Assembly (NCBI GenBank): GCA_037043235.1
Contig: JAWRVZ010000138.1
Location: 1,726,501-1,790,500 of the forward strand
Length of the DNA stretch: 64,000 bases
Reading direction: 5' to 3'
From: Rhodeus uyekii
Lineage: Eukaryota > Chordata > Actinopteri > Cypriniformes > Acheilognathidae
A model generated the notes under the pieces. That model was not told where the DNA came from. It did no database searches and saw only the letters and a program-made list of their open reading frames with translations. The position numbers and the translations under genes are program-made. Shown piece by piece: positions 52,497 through 63,537 of the stretch. Each line of letters begins with the position of its first letter. Within the stretch, counting starts at the first letter, position 1.

Positions 52497-53185
52497 TGTG
52501 TGTGTGTTTGTGTTTGTGTGTGTGTGAGAGAGTGAGTGAGAGAGAGAGAGAGAGAAAAGGAGAGAGGGGGGATGGGGGGATTGCGTGTTCTACAGATCAA
52601 ATAGTCCGCCGCTGTTTTTAAGATCTGCATTCCTTTATTTTTTATGAAATACAGCAAGAAAGTGCCAGACACTGCAAAAAACAGTCAAAAAAATCAAAAA
52701 ACAGGTTAGAGCCAGCAAACTGTTAAAAAAATTAAATAAATCTACGACAGGCAGAGATGCAACGCTAGTCGCATTCTACCTAGCACCACGTCTGAACAAA
52801 CCCCACGTTTACCAGAACTATACTGGTTAATTAGTAAGTACTACAAACAAACAAAATAAAAAACAAACCTGAAGCTGAAGAAACCCTAAACGTTAACGGA
52901 CCCGCAAACCTGAGTGACTGAGAGAGAGACAGAGAGAGAAAGAGAGCTGTTTTCTTCTCAGTGTTCTGTGTGTGTGTGAGCAGAGCAGGACACAGCAAAT
53001 CTGTATGTGTAGGGGAGGGGCGCTGTGACTAGCCTATCACAGAACGCAGACACAGTCAGCTACCCAATGAGGATTTTTATTCAATCCGAGCACAGATATT
53101 GACTCGTATTACTCGTATGATACTTTATCCGTACCGGATACTCGGCTGAAACTCAGCTGAGTATCAGCTCTGGCTCAACTCTAGT
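52041..53185. mobile_element. Possible TIR element with TAG..TGAGC ends
   Basis: ATAGGAATGAGCAAGTACAG at the left corresponds to the complement of GAGCTGATACTC … CTAG at the right (GGCTCAACTCTAG, 53172-53184). TCATGA flanks both. Repeated 'TCTGTATCTG' motifs follow the left end, and GTATTACTCGTATGATAC precedes the right. Non-coding. Confidence 0.4.
52446..52560 (+). repeat. (GT)n and (GA)n microsatellite
   Basis: A long GT tract with TTTG interruptions is followed by GAGAGA repeats. The minus-strand open frame over it is an artefact. Confidence 0.95.
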
Positions 53186-53340
53186 CATGAAGCACATATG
53201 TAACCGATCCAATCATGTGAAGGATATCAGAGATTTCATGAACCAGGAAACTTTAAAGGCATTTTAGCTTCTGTGTCTTCAGTAGCACTTTTTGTGATGG
53301 TTTGTCATTTGTCTACCAACAATTCTTGGTAGACAAAATG

Positions 53341-53640
53341 CTATATGTTAAAAACTCGATAAAAAAGGGTTTTCAGCTGTGATTTGAAAACACTCAGCAC
53401 CGTGATGCTTCGGAGGTACACAGGGAGTGCATTCCACAACTTTGGTCCTTGGACACGAAATGACTGTCCTCTGAACTTTTTATACCTGTATGTCAGAGTA
53501 AAGAGAGAAATATGTTCAGAGGAGTGGAGTGTTCTGGATGGCTGATACTGGGGCCAAACCATGGACGGTCTTGAACACAAACAACAGGACTTTATACTCC
53601 ACCCTAAACTGCACTGGGAACTAGTGAAGCGAGAGGAGGA
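53341..53640 (-). mobile_element. L2-like LINE, C-terminal RT end
   Basis: The minus-strand frame (53580-53341) carries FRVQGPKLWNALPVYLRSIT followed by VFKSQLKTLFYRVFN, the terminal region of L2-type polyproteins. Upstream codons (GLVPVLRVDHPSM-like, 53600) are in other frames. It may belong to the same element as 54850-55700, separated by later insertions. Confidence 0.6.
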
Positions 53641-54009
53641 CAGGGATGATGTGTGTTACCACAGAGGCGGGGATGCGTGCGATGCAGAGAAAACACGGTG
53701 CAGACTCAGAGATAAACTGAAAATACTTCAATAGAAACAAAAACGGCACTCATGTGCAGAAACTCGGAAGACATCCACATGCTAACACTCACACATAGCA
53801 ACATCAATAAGAGACAAGGACAATGGAGAACATAACGGTATAAATAGCTGGGGAAACAAGGCACACCTGGCAACAAACAAGCGGGAGTGGTACATGACAA
53901 ATACGGCAACACAGGAGGGACACACAGGAGAAGTGTGACATGACTGTGACAATGTGTGACCGTTTAGATGTATTAGAGAGAAGATGTGCGGCTGCGTTTT
54001 GTACCAGTT

Positions 54010-54038
54010 GAAGGCGACTGATGAGTGATATATATATG

Positions 54039-54108
<70 letters not shown>
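54010..54108. repeat. (AT)n palindromic microsatellite
   Basis: Two TA tracts are separated by ATCACTCAT. The block is largely self-complementary. Confidence 0.9.
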
Positions 54109-54113
<5 letters not shown>

Positions 54114-54127
54114 GCATTACAGTAGTC

Positions 54128-54420
54128 CAGGGGTGGCTAACCCGCGGCTCGCGAGCCGCATGCGGCTCTTTGACTGCTCTTTTGCGGCTCTTCAGTCTCC
54201 ACATCAGGGGTCCCCAAACTACAACCTTTTTGTGTACGGAAAAAAATACATAAATTTACGTGTATCCTGCCAAGATCAGCCACGGCTTACGTGGACGTTA
54301 TGTTTTTACCGAATTCAAATAGAAGCGCGCTCCCTTTTGAGAGATGTTGCAATGAAAAGCATTTGGGAACTCCTCCCCTTCACGTCATTTCTGAAACCTT
54401 AAAGGATAACGCCAGTTGAT
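54128..54420 (+). mobile_element. hAT-type fragment (CAGGGGTGGCTAACCCGCGG)
   Basis: A canonical hAT end, followed by CGCGAGCCGCATGCGGCTC and a second CAGGGGTCCCCAAAC terminus at 54204. 54375-54415 matches 58740-58790 in reverse complement (TCATTTCTGAAACCTTA(A/C)AGGATAAC). Fragment only. Confidence 0.5.
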
Positions 54421-54644
54421 AACTGGCCAAACGTAGCGCGATGCGGATCTGACAGACAGACGGTATAAATAGCATAAGCGCGTCAGAATAATTGACGTTC
54501 AATTCAATTGCGTCAGAATATTTTCTTCACGCTTCTCTAAACGGAATATGGAAAAATAACAGACGTTTTCCACCCGATCACTACATTACAAAACCTTATT
54601 CACTGCATACTTTTTCTACTTCCGGTCACCGTCAATGAGATGAT

Positions 54645-54780
54645 ATATCGGTTTTCCCCGCATATATAATCCGTAGACGCATGTATTTTGCACCCTCATA
54701 TAGCTTGCGGGTGTAATACGTAAAATGTATACATTTTTTATATATAAACATATAAAATGTGTGATATAGCGCAGGACTGG
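54645..54780 (+). mobile_element. Fragment of the CCGTATTTTCCCGC MITE family
   Basis: CGGTTTTCCCCGCATATATA, 'CGTAGACGCATG' and 'CTCATATAGCTTGCGGGTG' match the termini of the complete copy at 5383-6075 with divergence. Confidence 0.45.
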
Positions 54781-54849
54781 TGGTTTTTCCCCCCGTTTTT
54801 GCCTAACGAAGACATTCCTAATGTCAAAACTTTTGCATTAATGTACCTT

Positions 54850-55700
54850 TCAATCTTTTGAACAACATACATGTGTGAACAAACTCAGCTTTGACAGAAA
54901 TGATAGATGAGAGATAGGGCGGAAGTTTGATATAATGTAGGGGTCTAGGATGGGTTTGTTAAGAAATGGTCTAATAATGGCATGTTTGAGAGCAGTAGGA
55001 ACAGTACCCAAAATAAGACAGCTGTTTATGAAGGAGACAAGGCAGGGACCAATGATGTCAACAGCCTCCTTCAAAATCCTTGCAGGAACAGCATCTCAAG
55101 GGCAGGTGGTAGGTTTCAACTCGAGGACAGCTTTTTTGAGTTTCACAAGAGTAACTGCCTCAAAGTTCTCTAGCACATATTGTGCCGCACAAGACGGCAT
55201 AACAACAGTAGAATCTTGAATAATGGTTTGCCTAACAGCCAAGACCTTGTCCACAAAATATTGTTTGAATGCATTACATGTATTTTCAGAAACATCATTC
55301 AAGGCAATAGACACCGGATTAATAACAGAATTAATAGTGTTAAATCAAATGTAACACTATTACATTTTATTAAGAGGGGAGGAGCTCCGAGAAAGCACTG
55401 ACGTCACCAGGGAGAAGCCAGGTTTTGGTGAGGAAAAACAAATCCAGATTGTGAGAGGAAATTATATCATTGAGGACAAATGTCTTCTTATTGAGTGATC
55501 TGGTGTTGCAAAGTGCCAAGTGGAACATAATCAAGTTGTTGACAGGTGGCGATGTCACACAGGGAATCGGACGGAGATTTTCCTGAACACAACCCCTGGT
55601 GGATGTTGAAACATGGCGAGAACATGGAGAAGGGACGCCAGTGTAGGGGCCAACCAGCCGAAGCCACCGATCAAGTGGCCAGCCAAACATAGCGGCGCCA
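54850..55700 (-). pseudogene. L2-like LINE with endonuclease-to-RT deletion
   Basis: Minus-strand frames in order: endonuclease start (LALCNTRSLNKKTFVLNDII, then FFLTKTWLLPGD; about 55530-55380), then, without the rest of the endonuclease, a pre-RT linker (55314-55096) and RT motif 0-1 (ILKEAVDIIGPCLVSFINSC, 'ALKHAIIRPFLNKP', 'NFRPISHLSFLSK'; 55080-54890). The TETW equivalent reads TKTW, so a Glu is changed. Inactive. Confidence 0.65.
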
Positions 55701-55719
55701 TCTTGGATCAGCCCATATC

Positions 55720-57815
55720 TCAGTCCATCCCATTATTTGCTGCTACCAGGTTTAAGAACATTCTTGCCAGCAGAAGAGCAGGATATTCTCAAAGACAAAA
55801 AAGAGCTTGCACAAGCGCTTCCCCTTAAAAAGGGTGTCCTGTGTTTTACTGAATGTAGAGATCATGGGAAGAAAGAAAAATAAGTGATCTGTGCATAGTG
55901 ATGAATAAATTGCACTGTTTATTGATACCAGGCCTCAAGATCTGTAGTTTGGGTTAGTAACAGGATTTACCTCATCTCTCTTCCCATCAGTCAGATCCAG
56001 TGCCTTTCTCCTGGGTTCTGAAGCAGAACAGTGACAGAATCTGACAGTGCCCCTATTATTGAGCTCCGAGGAGTTGAATGTTGCTGGCACTGAGGCTGAG
56101 ATAAGGGCAGGAGCTTTCTTGTAAATTCGAAAAGTTTCCCCCTCCTACACATTCAGGTGAGTGTCACAACCGTCCAACGACTGCAGAGTGGGAGCAGCTC
56201 CAGGAATTCCAGCACTGGCACCGTTGCACCTCCAAGACATTACGTACTGAACTACTTTGATCTTTTGATGCTCAGTCGATTCATTTAGCGGTTCGACATC
56301 AAGATGTTAGTGTTAGGCTGAATACAGAAAGGTGTGCTTTCTCCAGTTATGAGAACTACCTTTTCAGGTGTGATTAGTATTCTGTTCCAATCTACACATC
56401 AAATTAGTCCTATAGCCTTTAACAGATATAGCTAGGCCAGTCACCCACTGAAGCAGTTCCAGAGACTGTTGAGTCTAGTGACAGCAGCGTCCAACGGTCT
56501 TCCTTTTGACCTGCTGCGCAGGAGACTTGTGCCTTGGCTATATGGAAGAAAACATGGTCTCTATCCCAAGGTCCCATGTTGGGAGCACTTGTTGATGTGT
56601 TGCTAATGACAGATGGGATGGGACAGAGGCATGCTTCGATTCCCTCATGGGTTGGGGAGCAGTCCTAGCAGGACACTCAACTCAGGTCCTACCATATCCT
56701 TGTTCAGTATGACAACACATCGATGGTTGCCTACATATCACCAGGGGGTTTTGTGCTCGCATCCATTTCCAAATGGCGCACTAAATCCTCCTGTGCTCCC
56801 AAGGGAAGCTGCTCTCACTCAGGGCAGTTTATGTCCCTGAGGACCAAAATTGGGGAACATACATCCTCCAAGGAGTTCTGGAGGTCTTCACCGGGACAGG
56901 GTCCATCTCATTTTGATCGCTCTGCTTTACCAGACAGAGGTGGTTTCCGGGTCTAGTGTCCCTCCTCCCTCCACCATGGCAGGGAGCAGACACTCTGCAG
57001 AGGCAGGGGCCAAGGCCCTGGGAATGTGACTCCACCCCAGGTGGTGGAACAAACATGTTTAGCCAGGCAGTTGGATCCGTCTGCATCTTGAGAGACGTCT
57101 CACTGTCCACTCTTTCTATCTCTCACGTCCAGCTCCTTTTGATCTGGATGCTTCGGCATCAGACTTGGCCAAGGCTTTATCTGTACCTTAAAAAATAAAA
57201 TAACTTTTTTCCCCGACTGCTCTGTTCCCAGGGGTTCTGGAGAGTTTTCCGGGACAGGGATTGTCTCATCATTGCCTGGAAGAGGTGGTCTCTGAACCTA
57301 GTGCCTCTCCATGATGGCTCTCCTCTGGCGCTTCAGATCTCATATTGTCCCAGGCAAGGGGCACAATACGGCCCCACCTGGAAATATGGAGATTGTTGCT
57401 TAGCCTCTGAGGCGGTCCAGCTCATAACTCTGGTCTCTCAGCTGAGGTTCTGGAAACCATTCTCCACTCCAGAGGTCCTACCATGAGTAGACTATGCCTT
57501 GAATTAAGCTTCATTATGCAATGATCAGCTCCTGGACCCAATAAACTGCCATGCTGGTGCTCTGCTGGAGTTCCTGAATGACTGACTCACTGCTGGGTTA
57601 TTTCCATCCACCTTAAAAATTACATCCACAGACCATGGCGAAAATCTGAATTGACGTTTATATGTTTGGGCCCCCTAAAACAAAGAAGGGGATCCCCGGT
57701 GTCCAAGCAGAGATTGAGTGAGTGGTAAACCGAGGCTATTTCATTAGTTTATGAGTTGGCTAGGTTGACCGCACACTTGGTAATCCAAGCCCTCTCTACT
57801 AGGAATATGGCTAAC
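55720..57815 (+). pseudogene. DIRS-like retrotransposon relic: RT end and RNase H
   Basis: Several + frames with shifts encode LLSLVTAASNGLPFDLLRRR (56465-56525, after the polymerase), TTHRWLPTYHQGVL and the parallel frame SMVAYISPGGFV (the DNTT-x-VAYIxxQGG block of RNase H, 56720-56760), LLSLRAVYVPEDQNWG (56810-56860) and LFASQETSHCPLF-like codons (57080-57110). Many stops and indels make it an old copy. Sequence before 56400 is not recognisable as coding. The hAT at 57824 interrupts it. Confidence 0.55.
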
Positions 57816-58047
57816 ATCTAGTCCAGGGGTGGGCTTTTTAATCCGGCCCGCCATACTTGTAGAAGTTATATTATTAATTTAAATTTTATTATAATTAAAC
57901 CTCCTTCATTTGACTTTTCCCTTTAATGTCAACGTTTCCCCAACAGATGGCGCACTCCAAAGACATCGAGCTTTCTTTGAGTGTGATGTTTTGCACTTTG
58001 AGCTCTTCAGTAAAAACGAGCGGACGGAAGAAAAGTAGACAGTTAGT

Positions 58048-58383
58048 ATGTTTTTCGCTGACGTCCGATTAAGGGCTGTATATCTGATATGCCAAGAAAC
58101 TCTAGCGGTTTTTAAAGAATACAACATCAGCCATCATTTTGCCACAAAACATGCCAACTACGCTAGCAAACAGTCTCCAAAAAAATCGGACAGCTACGGC
58201 TCTGACGGCAAATGTACAGACTCAGCACAGAAGATGCTGACGTTATTTGGCTCAATCCATGTATGTGAACAGACATTCAGCGTCATGAACATCTTCAAAG
58301 CCCGTCACAGAGCCGAGTTAACTAGCCGACACCTATTTCTCAGGCTTTCTGGTAAGCAAATTTTGGTAGCCTTCAGCGACTAA
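58048..58383 (+). CDS. Internally deleted hAT transposase (BED finger joined to dimerisation domain)
   Basis: 111 residues. The N-terminal part (VYLICQETLAVFKEYNISHH and FATKH) is a BED-type zinc finger, normally C-x2-C...H-x-H/C, here with the first Cys replaced by Tyr, so zinc binding is probably lost. After about 35 residues it jumps to the C-terminal hAT dimerisation domain (MLTLFGSIHVCEQTFSVMNI, then LTSRHLFLRLS). The catalytic DDE region, several hundred residues, is missing. It could in principle make a small protein that dimerises with full transposase, but expression is unknown. The ORF may extend upstream without an ATG. Confidence 0.7.
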   Translation: MFFADVRLRAVYLICQETLAVFKEYNISHHFATKHANYASKQSPKKSDSYGSDGKCTDSAQKMLTLFGSIHVCEQTFSVMNIFKARHRAELTSRHLFLRLSGKQILVAFSD

Positions 58384-58785
58384 TTTCATTGGTTTAACTG
58401 CACGTATCAGGAGCGAGCACACCTGGCGGCATCGCCATTGGTTGAGCTGTGTGCCTCTTCGCTGTGATTGGTGTATGATTCCACGTGTTTTTGGTATGAT
58501 TTTTTGTATGATTTTTATGTATTTGTATGTATTTGTATGATTCCCCGTGTCCCACGGGGATTGAACACCGCTATCGAAAGGGAACGTCTCCGGTTACTAT
58601 GCTAACCTATGTTGCCTATGAGTAGGTATCAGGGCATAAATATAACCGTCGTGTTCGCGCTTGTCTAGCTGGATAGAGTTCAGTTATGATTTTGAATTTT
58701 TTAAAATGGCTGCACTTATGTTATTTAAACTGTCTGTCAGCCAGAGCTGCATCGCGCGGTTATCCTGTAAGGTTTCAGAAATGAT

Positions 58786-59019
58786 GTGAAGGGATGGAGT
58801 TCGGATCTGTCCCTGAGATTCGCCACAACAAAACTAACTCCAGACTTTGATGCACTTGCAAAAAAGGAGATCAACAACACTGTTCCCACTGAAACTGAAT
58901 GGGAGTTTATCTACTGTGTTATTAAATTAATACATTTGGAAAACAATTTATCAATAAACCCTGATGTTTTGGTGCATGTTAAAGGCCAAATCTTTTCATG
59001 TAATAGTTTTTACATTTAA
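58786..59019 (+). pseudogene. Remnant ORF in the hAT element
   Basis: A short frame (77 codons; SSDLSLRFATTKLTPDFDAL, EINNTVPTETEWEFIYCVIK) lies inside the hAT, just before its right end. I do not recognise a domain; it may be leftover transposase or captured sequence. Confidence 0.25.
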
Positions 59020-59126
59020 TTTATATTAGTTCACACAAACACACTATCCTTCTATTCTGGCCCGGCCCCTTTGTCAAATTTTAGAAACCAATGTGGCCCA
59101 CGAGACAAAAAGTTTGCCCACCCCTG

Positions 59127-59235
59127 GTCTAGTCCCTACTGTCAGGAGTTTACTTTCATATATCAGGAGCATTCCCATAGTGCTTGATTCAGCTTCTCAT
59201 TCCCTCTTCAGGGAACTACGGTTGCATATGTAATC
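59127..59235 (+). repeat. DIRS terminal segment after the hAT insertion
   Basis: GAGCATTCCCATAGTGCTTG and CTTCAGGGAACTACGGTTGC followed by ATATGTAA resemble DIRS-type terminal sequences and continue the relic interrupted at 57823. Confidence 0.45.
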
Positions 59236-59383
59236 AAGAAGTTTTCTATTTTAATATAAAAGTAATTTACATTTGTTTCATGATTGTTATGCACTCTATA
59301 TACTACAGATACTCAACAATTCATATTTAAAAAATATCTACAAAATTACATTGTACATAAGGCCTCCAAGGGAAATAAAAGTA

Positions 59384-60314
59384 CAGTGGAGTTTGGTTAT
59401 GTTGACGGCCTCGAGGATTGCAAAACAGCATCGAGATAACCGTTTAGCGAGATAACCAACACCCAATATGGCGATTTATTTGATGAAGCGATCGGCATGC
59501 TGTAAAAATGTACACACACTGTATATGTTTGCTAACAACAAATGGCAAATGTGCAGCAACTAACAGCAGAGATTTACCAGAATACAATAAAAACACCTTA
59601 GATTCTCGATGCGAACCAACCATATGTGTTTATGTGTGTGTGTGTGTGCGCACATGTGGCTGTACTAGATTGCATACTTTCTTGTGTTCTGCCTGTCTAA
59701 TGTGATTTCTCAACAAATTTGCCCACGTATTGTCACCAATAAACAGCTTTAACCAGCCTTGGAATTCAGGGTTTGATTCCCACTCCTTCCTGTATTTTTG
59801 TGTGTTCAGTTTTGACTGAGACATGATAAACAAGTCAGCTAGTTAGCTTTCGTAAAAAGACAGGTGCACACACACAGTGGACGAGAGTGCATGATTGAGG
59901 CTGTGTGAGTCAAACAAATGCAGCGATTTATATTTGTGCAGTGAAGAGTAAGAACGATATGTGCTTTCACTTCAGAGTCTCCAAAAGTCTCCAATAACTA
60001 CAGATAAAGTTGTTAGATTTGTCGCTAGTCGCTTTTTTGAAAATTTGTGCTAGAGTGGTCTGAAAACTCTGACCGCGATCCAAGTGCAACACGATCTCAG
60101 TGCATGCGCAGTGAACTCTCAGTCACGAAATATCCATGTGAAGTGGCAAATTTGTCCCTCTTTCGTGCTCGAGATATCAGATTTAGGCGTAGAATCGACA
60201 TTAGCCACAAGAAAATGCTTAGACAAATAGGGAGTTTGGTGGTTCCACTTAAAAAAACATCGACATAATAGGATTGGCGAGTTAACCGTGAGTGGAGATA
60301 AGTGAACTCCACTG
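59384..60314. mobile_element. Complete Tigger-like MITE, 931 bp
   Basis: CAGTGGAGTTTGGTTATGTT is mirrored by GAGATAAGTGAACTCCACTG. TA lies on both sides (59382-59383, 60315-60316). It carries the family body without the extra MITE module found at 18.4 and 32.2 kb. Non-coding. It is a useful reference for the split copy at 23805/29651. Confidence 0.8.
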
Positions 60315-60414
60315 TATATAGTTTTTGGTGACCATAAGAGTCTTCTTTTAAATTGAAAGAATAAAAAAAATGTAATTATTTTTAAATGTAAAAATGTAAA
60401 CTTTTGACCTCATA

Positions 60415-61330
60415 ATATCAAGTCAAAGTCAAAGTCAAAGTCAGCTTTATTGTCAATTCTGCAATATATACAGTGCATACATATAGAGAATTGAAATTCC
60501 GTTACTCTCAGACCCAAGGCGAATACAGTTAACAATAACAATAATTTAACAGTAACAGTAACAACAACAACAACAGAAGATGAAGATAAAATACAATAAA
60601 ATTAAACTAGATGGATAAAGTGAGTTATGGAGGTAAAGTGGCGATGGCAAATAGTGCAAACAATAGTAAATAGTAATAGTGCAATTACAAATTAAGGCAG
60701 TGCAAATGTAATAGGAGAGAAATGCAAGGACAACATAATGAGGTGGATGAATAAGAGAATAACTGATGGTGGGTAGGGGGTGGGGGGGGGGGGGATTCAG
60801 AGATCAGGTCCTTGGTGCAGAAGAGGGGAGAGGTGGCAGAGTCGGGAGAGAGTTCAATGCCCTGACAGCTTGGGGTATGAAGCTGTCCTTCAGTCTGCTG
60901 GTCCGTGCCTGGAGACTGCGTAGCCTCCTCCCTGATGGCAGCAGACTGAAGAGGCTGTGGGATGGGTGGGTGGGGTCCCTAGCAATAGCAAGGGCTTTTC
61001 GGGAGAGGCGGGTGTTATAGATGTCCTGGAGGGGTGGGAGAGAGACACCAACGATCTTCTCAGCTGCTCTCACTATGCGCTGCAGTGCCTTGCGGCAGGA
61101 TGCGTTGCAGGCGCCGTACCACACAGTGATGCAGCTGGTCAGAATGCTCTCGATGGTGCCTCTGTAGAAGGTGCGCATGATGGGGGCTGAGGCTCCGGCT
61201 CTTCTCAGCTTACGGAGGAAGTATAGTCGCTGCTGCGATTTCTTAATCAGTGCTGTGGTGTTGGTGGTCCAGGAGAGGTCTTCCGTGATATGAACACCCA
61301 GAAATTTGGTACTCCTCACCCTTTCCACGG
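60415..61330 (-). mobile_element. 5'-truncated LINE related to the 24.6-kb element
   Basis: The minus-strand frame 61328-60804 (174 codons) encodes STKFLGVHITEDLSWTTNTT, ILTSCITVWYGAC, THPSHSLFSLLPSGRRLRSL and RTSRLKDSFIPQAVRALNSL, parallel to residues 830-985 of the intact LINE but clearly divergent. The 3' end has an (AGTCAA)n tail (60418-60442 on +). The polymerase palm is missing. Confidence 0.8.
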
Positions 61331-62199
61331 ATATATATCATAATATATCATAATATCAATGTGATGGATGAACAGACATGTTTGTGAATTAATGTGAATG
61401 AATGTGAATTAAAGCACTTACAAATGCATAAAATGAAAATAATGTCTGGAATGTTTTGAATTCAGAGTGTGATATATAGTTTCATAGTTTTGATATGGGT
61501 TTTGGTTTAATATGGCTGATAATATAATGTACATATAGTCCTACAAAAGCTGTTGGTTAACTGACACTAGGTGGAATGACAAAGTGCAAAAAAGAGAGAG
61601 AGATCTGCATGATGTAATGTTGATATTTTAAAAATATAAATTGTTGAGGATCTGTAGCAAACATGAGTGCATAAGCATCATGAAACAAAGGATGAAACTA
61701 AGAAGCTAGTAATTTATAGTATAATATAATAATATTTTATGTTATTATTATTAATAAAATATATTAATATTACCAAGTTAAAAAATGAAGGCATAGCTAA
61801 AGCTTAAACACTAGATGGCAATGAAGTATTGAATCATTTCTAAGGCACTGAAGCAGAGATTATAATTCATCACACTTGTATACATAATCAAAAAAGAAAA
61901 GAAAAGGAAAGGAAAGAAAGAATAGTGAATGTAAGACATGACATGATGCTCTGTAATGTAGGCTACAATTTAGATAAATGATAGAATTAATACTGTTTCA
62001 ACACCTAACTTTAGAATGTCCTTTATATATATATTACAATAATTTTTTTAAAGAAATTGAAAAAAAATTCAAGTTATTTTTTTTCCAAAAAACAAAAAAA
62101 TAAATGCATACTTGCCAATTTAACCAAGAGATTTCATTCCAAACACTTGTTTATCCGAGCCCATTCTTCCAGTCTTATGTAACATCCAAACATGAGGCT
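61331..62199. other. AT-rich stretch
   Basis: Nothing recognisable; short 'GTGAATGAAT' and 'AAAGGAAAGGAAAG' simple repeats only. Confidence 0.35.
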
Positions 62200-63010
62200 G
62201 ATGATAGAGAAGACCAGAGAAACGGCCATTTAGTGCAAGGTTGCCAATCTTTATATCAATGAGTCTTCATGCCATGCACCGGCAGACAGAGGATCGCTGG
62301 CTTTAGCCAGTTCTGCCCTGGCCAAAAAAAGTCCACAAGCAATTTTAGTATTTCTCCAATCAAACTCATTAGAGGATCAAAGATCATAAACTTATCCCAG
62401 AGTGTTGAAGCAATTCAATCAGCGCTCTTCCACTATACGACAACTGGGGTGTCAATCATTTTCATTTAGACTTTTTCCACTAACCCCTCTCAATTTTTAT
62501 TTTCAAATTCATCACTACCAAGATATAACCCTAAATATTTAAAACCTGTTTTATTCCATTGAAAAAAATGTGGTAGTTAAGACAAGGACATTTTATTATT
62601 ATTAGATCCAAACCGAACCAACAGACACTCGAAAAGACCAAACTGGAATGACAGAGCCGTGACACTAACAAGCTGATCGATGACAAGACCATAGCAGAGC
62701 ACATGGGGAACCAGGACAACACAGCACGATCATCTTGATCAAAATCACAGAGAACATTCCTAATGAATTAGATTACTTCCCAGGAGCAAAATATGAATAA
62801 AAACAAAAAGACAAAATGTATTTTAGCTGAGGAAATTATTGGTGCCATTGCTTAGAAATATTTTCCATCCCACCACAAACCCCAGTCTATTTCATTTCTT
62901 TCATCGTAGAAACACAACATTCATTTCATTAGTGCGATAAATTCTTTTAACAAAGCTAGAGTATTTCTATTTCTAGCCCCATTTATGTTCAAGGATATCC
63001 ATAAAAAGAA
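62200..63010 (-). pseudogene. Decayed Tx1/L1-like LINE fragments
   Basis: On the minus strand, 63000-62820 reads, with frame changes, as an L1/Tx1 endonuclease start (LLKEFIALMK-like, MNVVFLR, DWGLWWDGKYF). 62480-62200 reads as a late RT region (FDWRNTKI, LFxPGQNWLKPAILCLPVHG). A foreign block (62530-62760) lies between. Very degraded. Confidence 0.4.
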
Positions 63011-63392
63011 AATGGGGTGAGAGATTAAACAAAAAAGGAGAAGTCAGAAGAATTGCCCACGAGCTTCCTATCTTAATGTGCCGACCTTATTCCCATCTCT
63101 TGTCCCAACATTTCTTGAGCTTTGCATTATTGCCGTTAGCGAAATCTCTTTACTAGTAATTCTACACATTTATTCAAATACAGAAAAAATGTCAACACTT
63201 TTTCCTTTTGTTTCATCTAAGAAGTTGTTCATGTTTTCAACAGTATTAAAGCCCTTTTTATGGGGTTTCCACATGACCATCGGTCCAGGATCTGACTTCA
63301 GACAGTCTATCCATTTCATCATCCCTGCTCTCAACATCCCGAAGCTCTTCCCCATCTGGACCATCAGTATTTTGCATTTTCACCATCATTTA
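63011..63392. other. Unassigned stretch
   Basis: Open frames exist on both strands but show no recognisable domain. It may be more of the Tx1-like relic. Confidence 0.25.
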
Positions 63393-63537
63393 CTACATGA
63401 GCCGCTTGTCTTTCGTCAGTGTTAAAAACTGCAGAAGGTGTACTGTGGTAGAGGGTGAGGGATAGAAAATACAGTTTAAAGATCTCATTTTGTCCGTGTC
63501 CCCATGACATGTCTGTGTGTGCTTAAGAAACCGTTTC

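Larger units (their letters stand above)
57824..59126. mobile_element. hAT transposon with 8-bp target duplication
   Basis: CAGGGGTGGGC at 57824 is mirrored by GCCCACCCCTG ending 59126. The flanks ATCTAGTC (57816-57823) and GTCTAGTC (59127-59134) match at seven of eight bases. Subterminal 'CCGGCCCGCC' and 'GGCCCGGCCC' are typical. It is 1.3 kb, much shorter than autonomous members, and was inserted into the DIRS relic. Confidence 0.85.

Noticed and set aside
53782..54402. Ile/Tyr repeat proteins on both strands
   Set aside because: Artefacts of the (AT)n palindromic tract.
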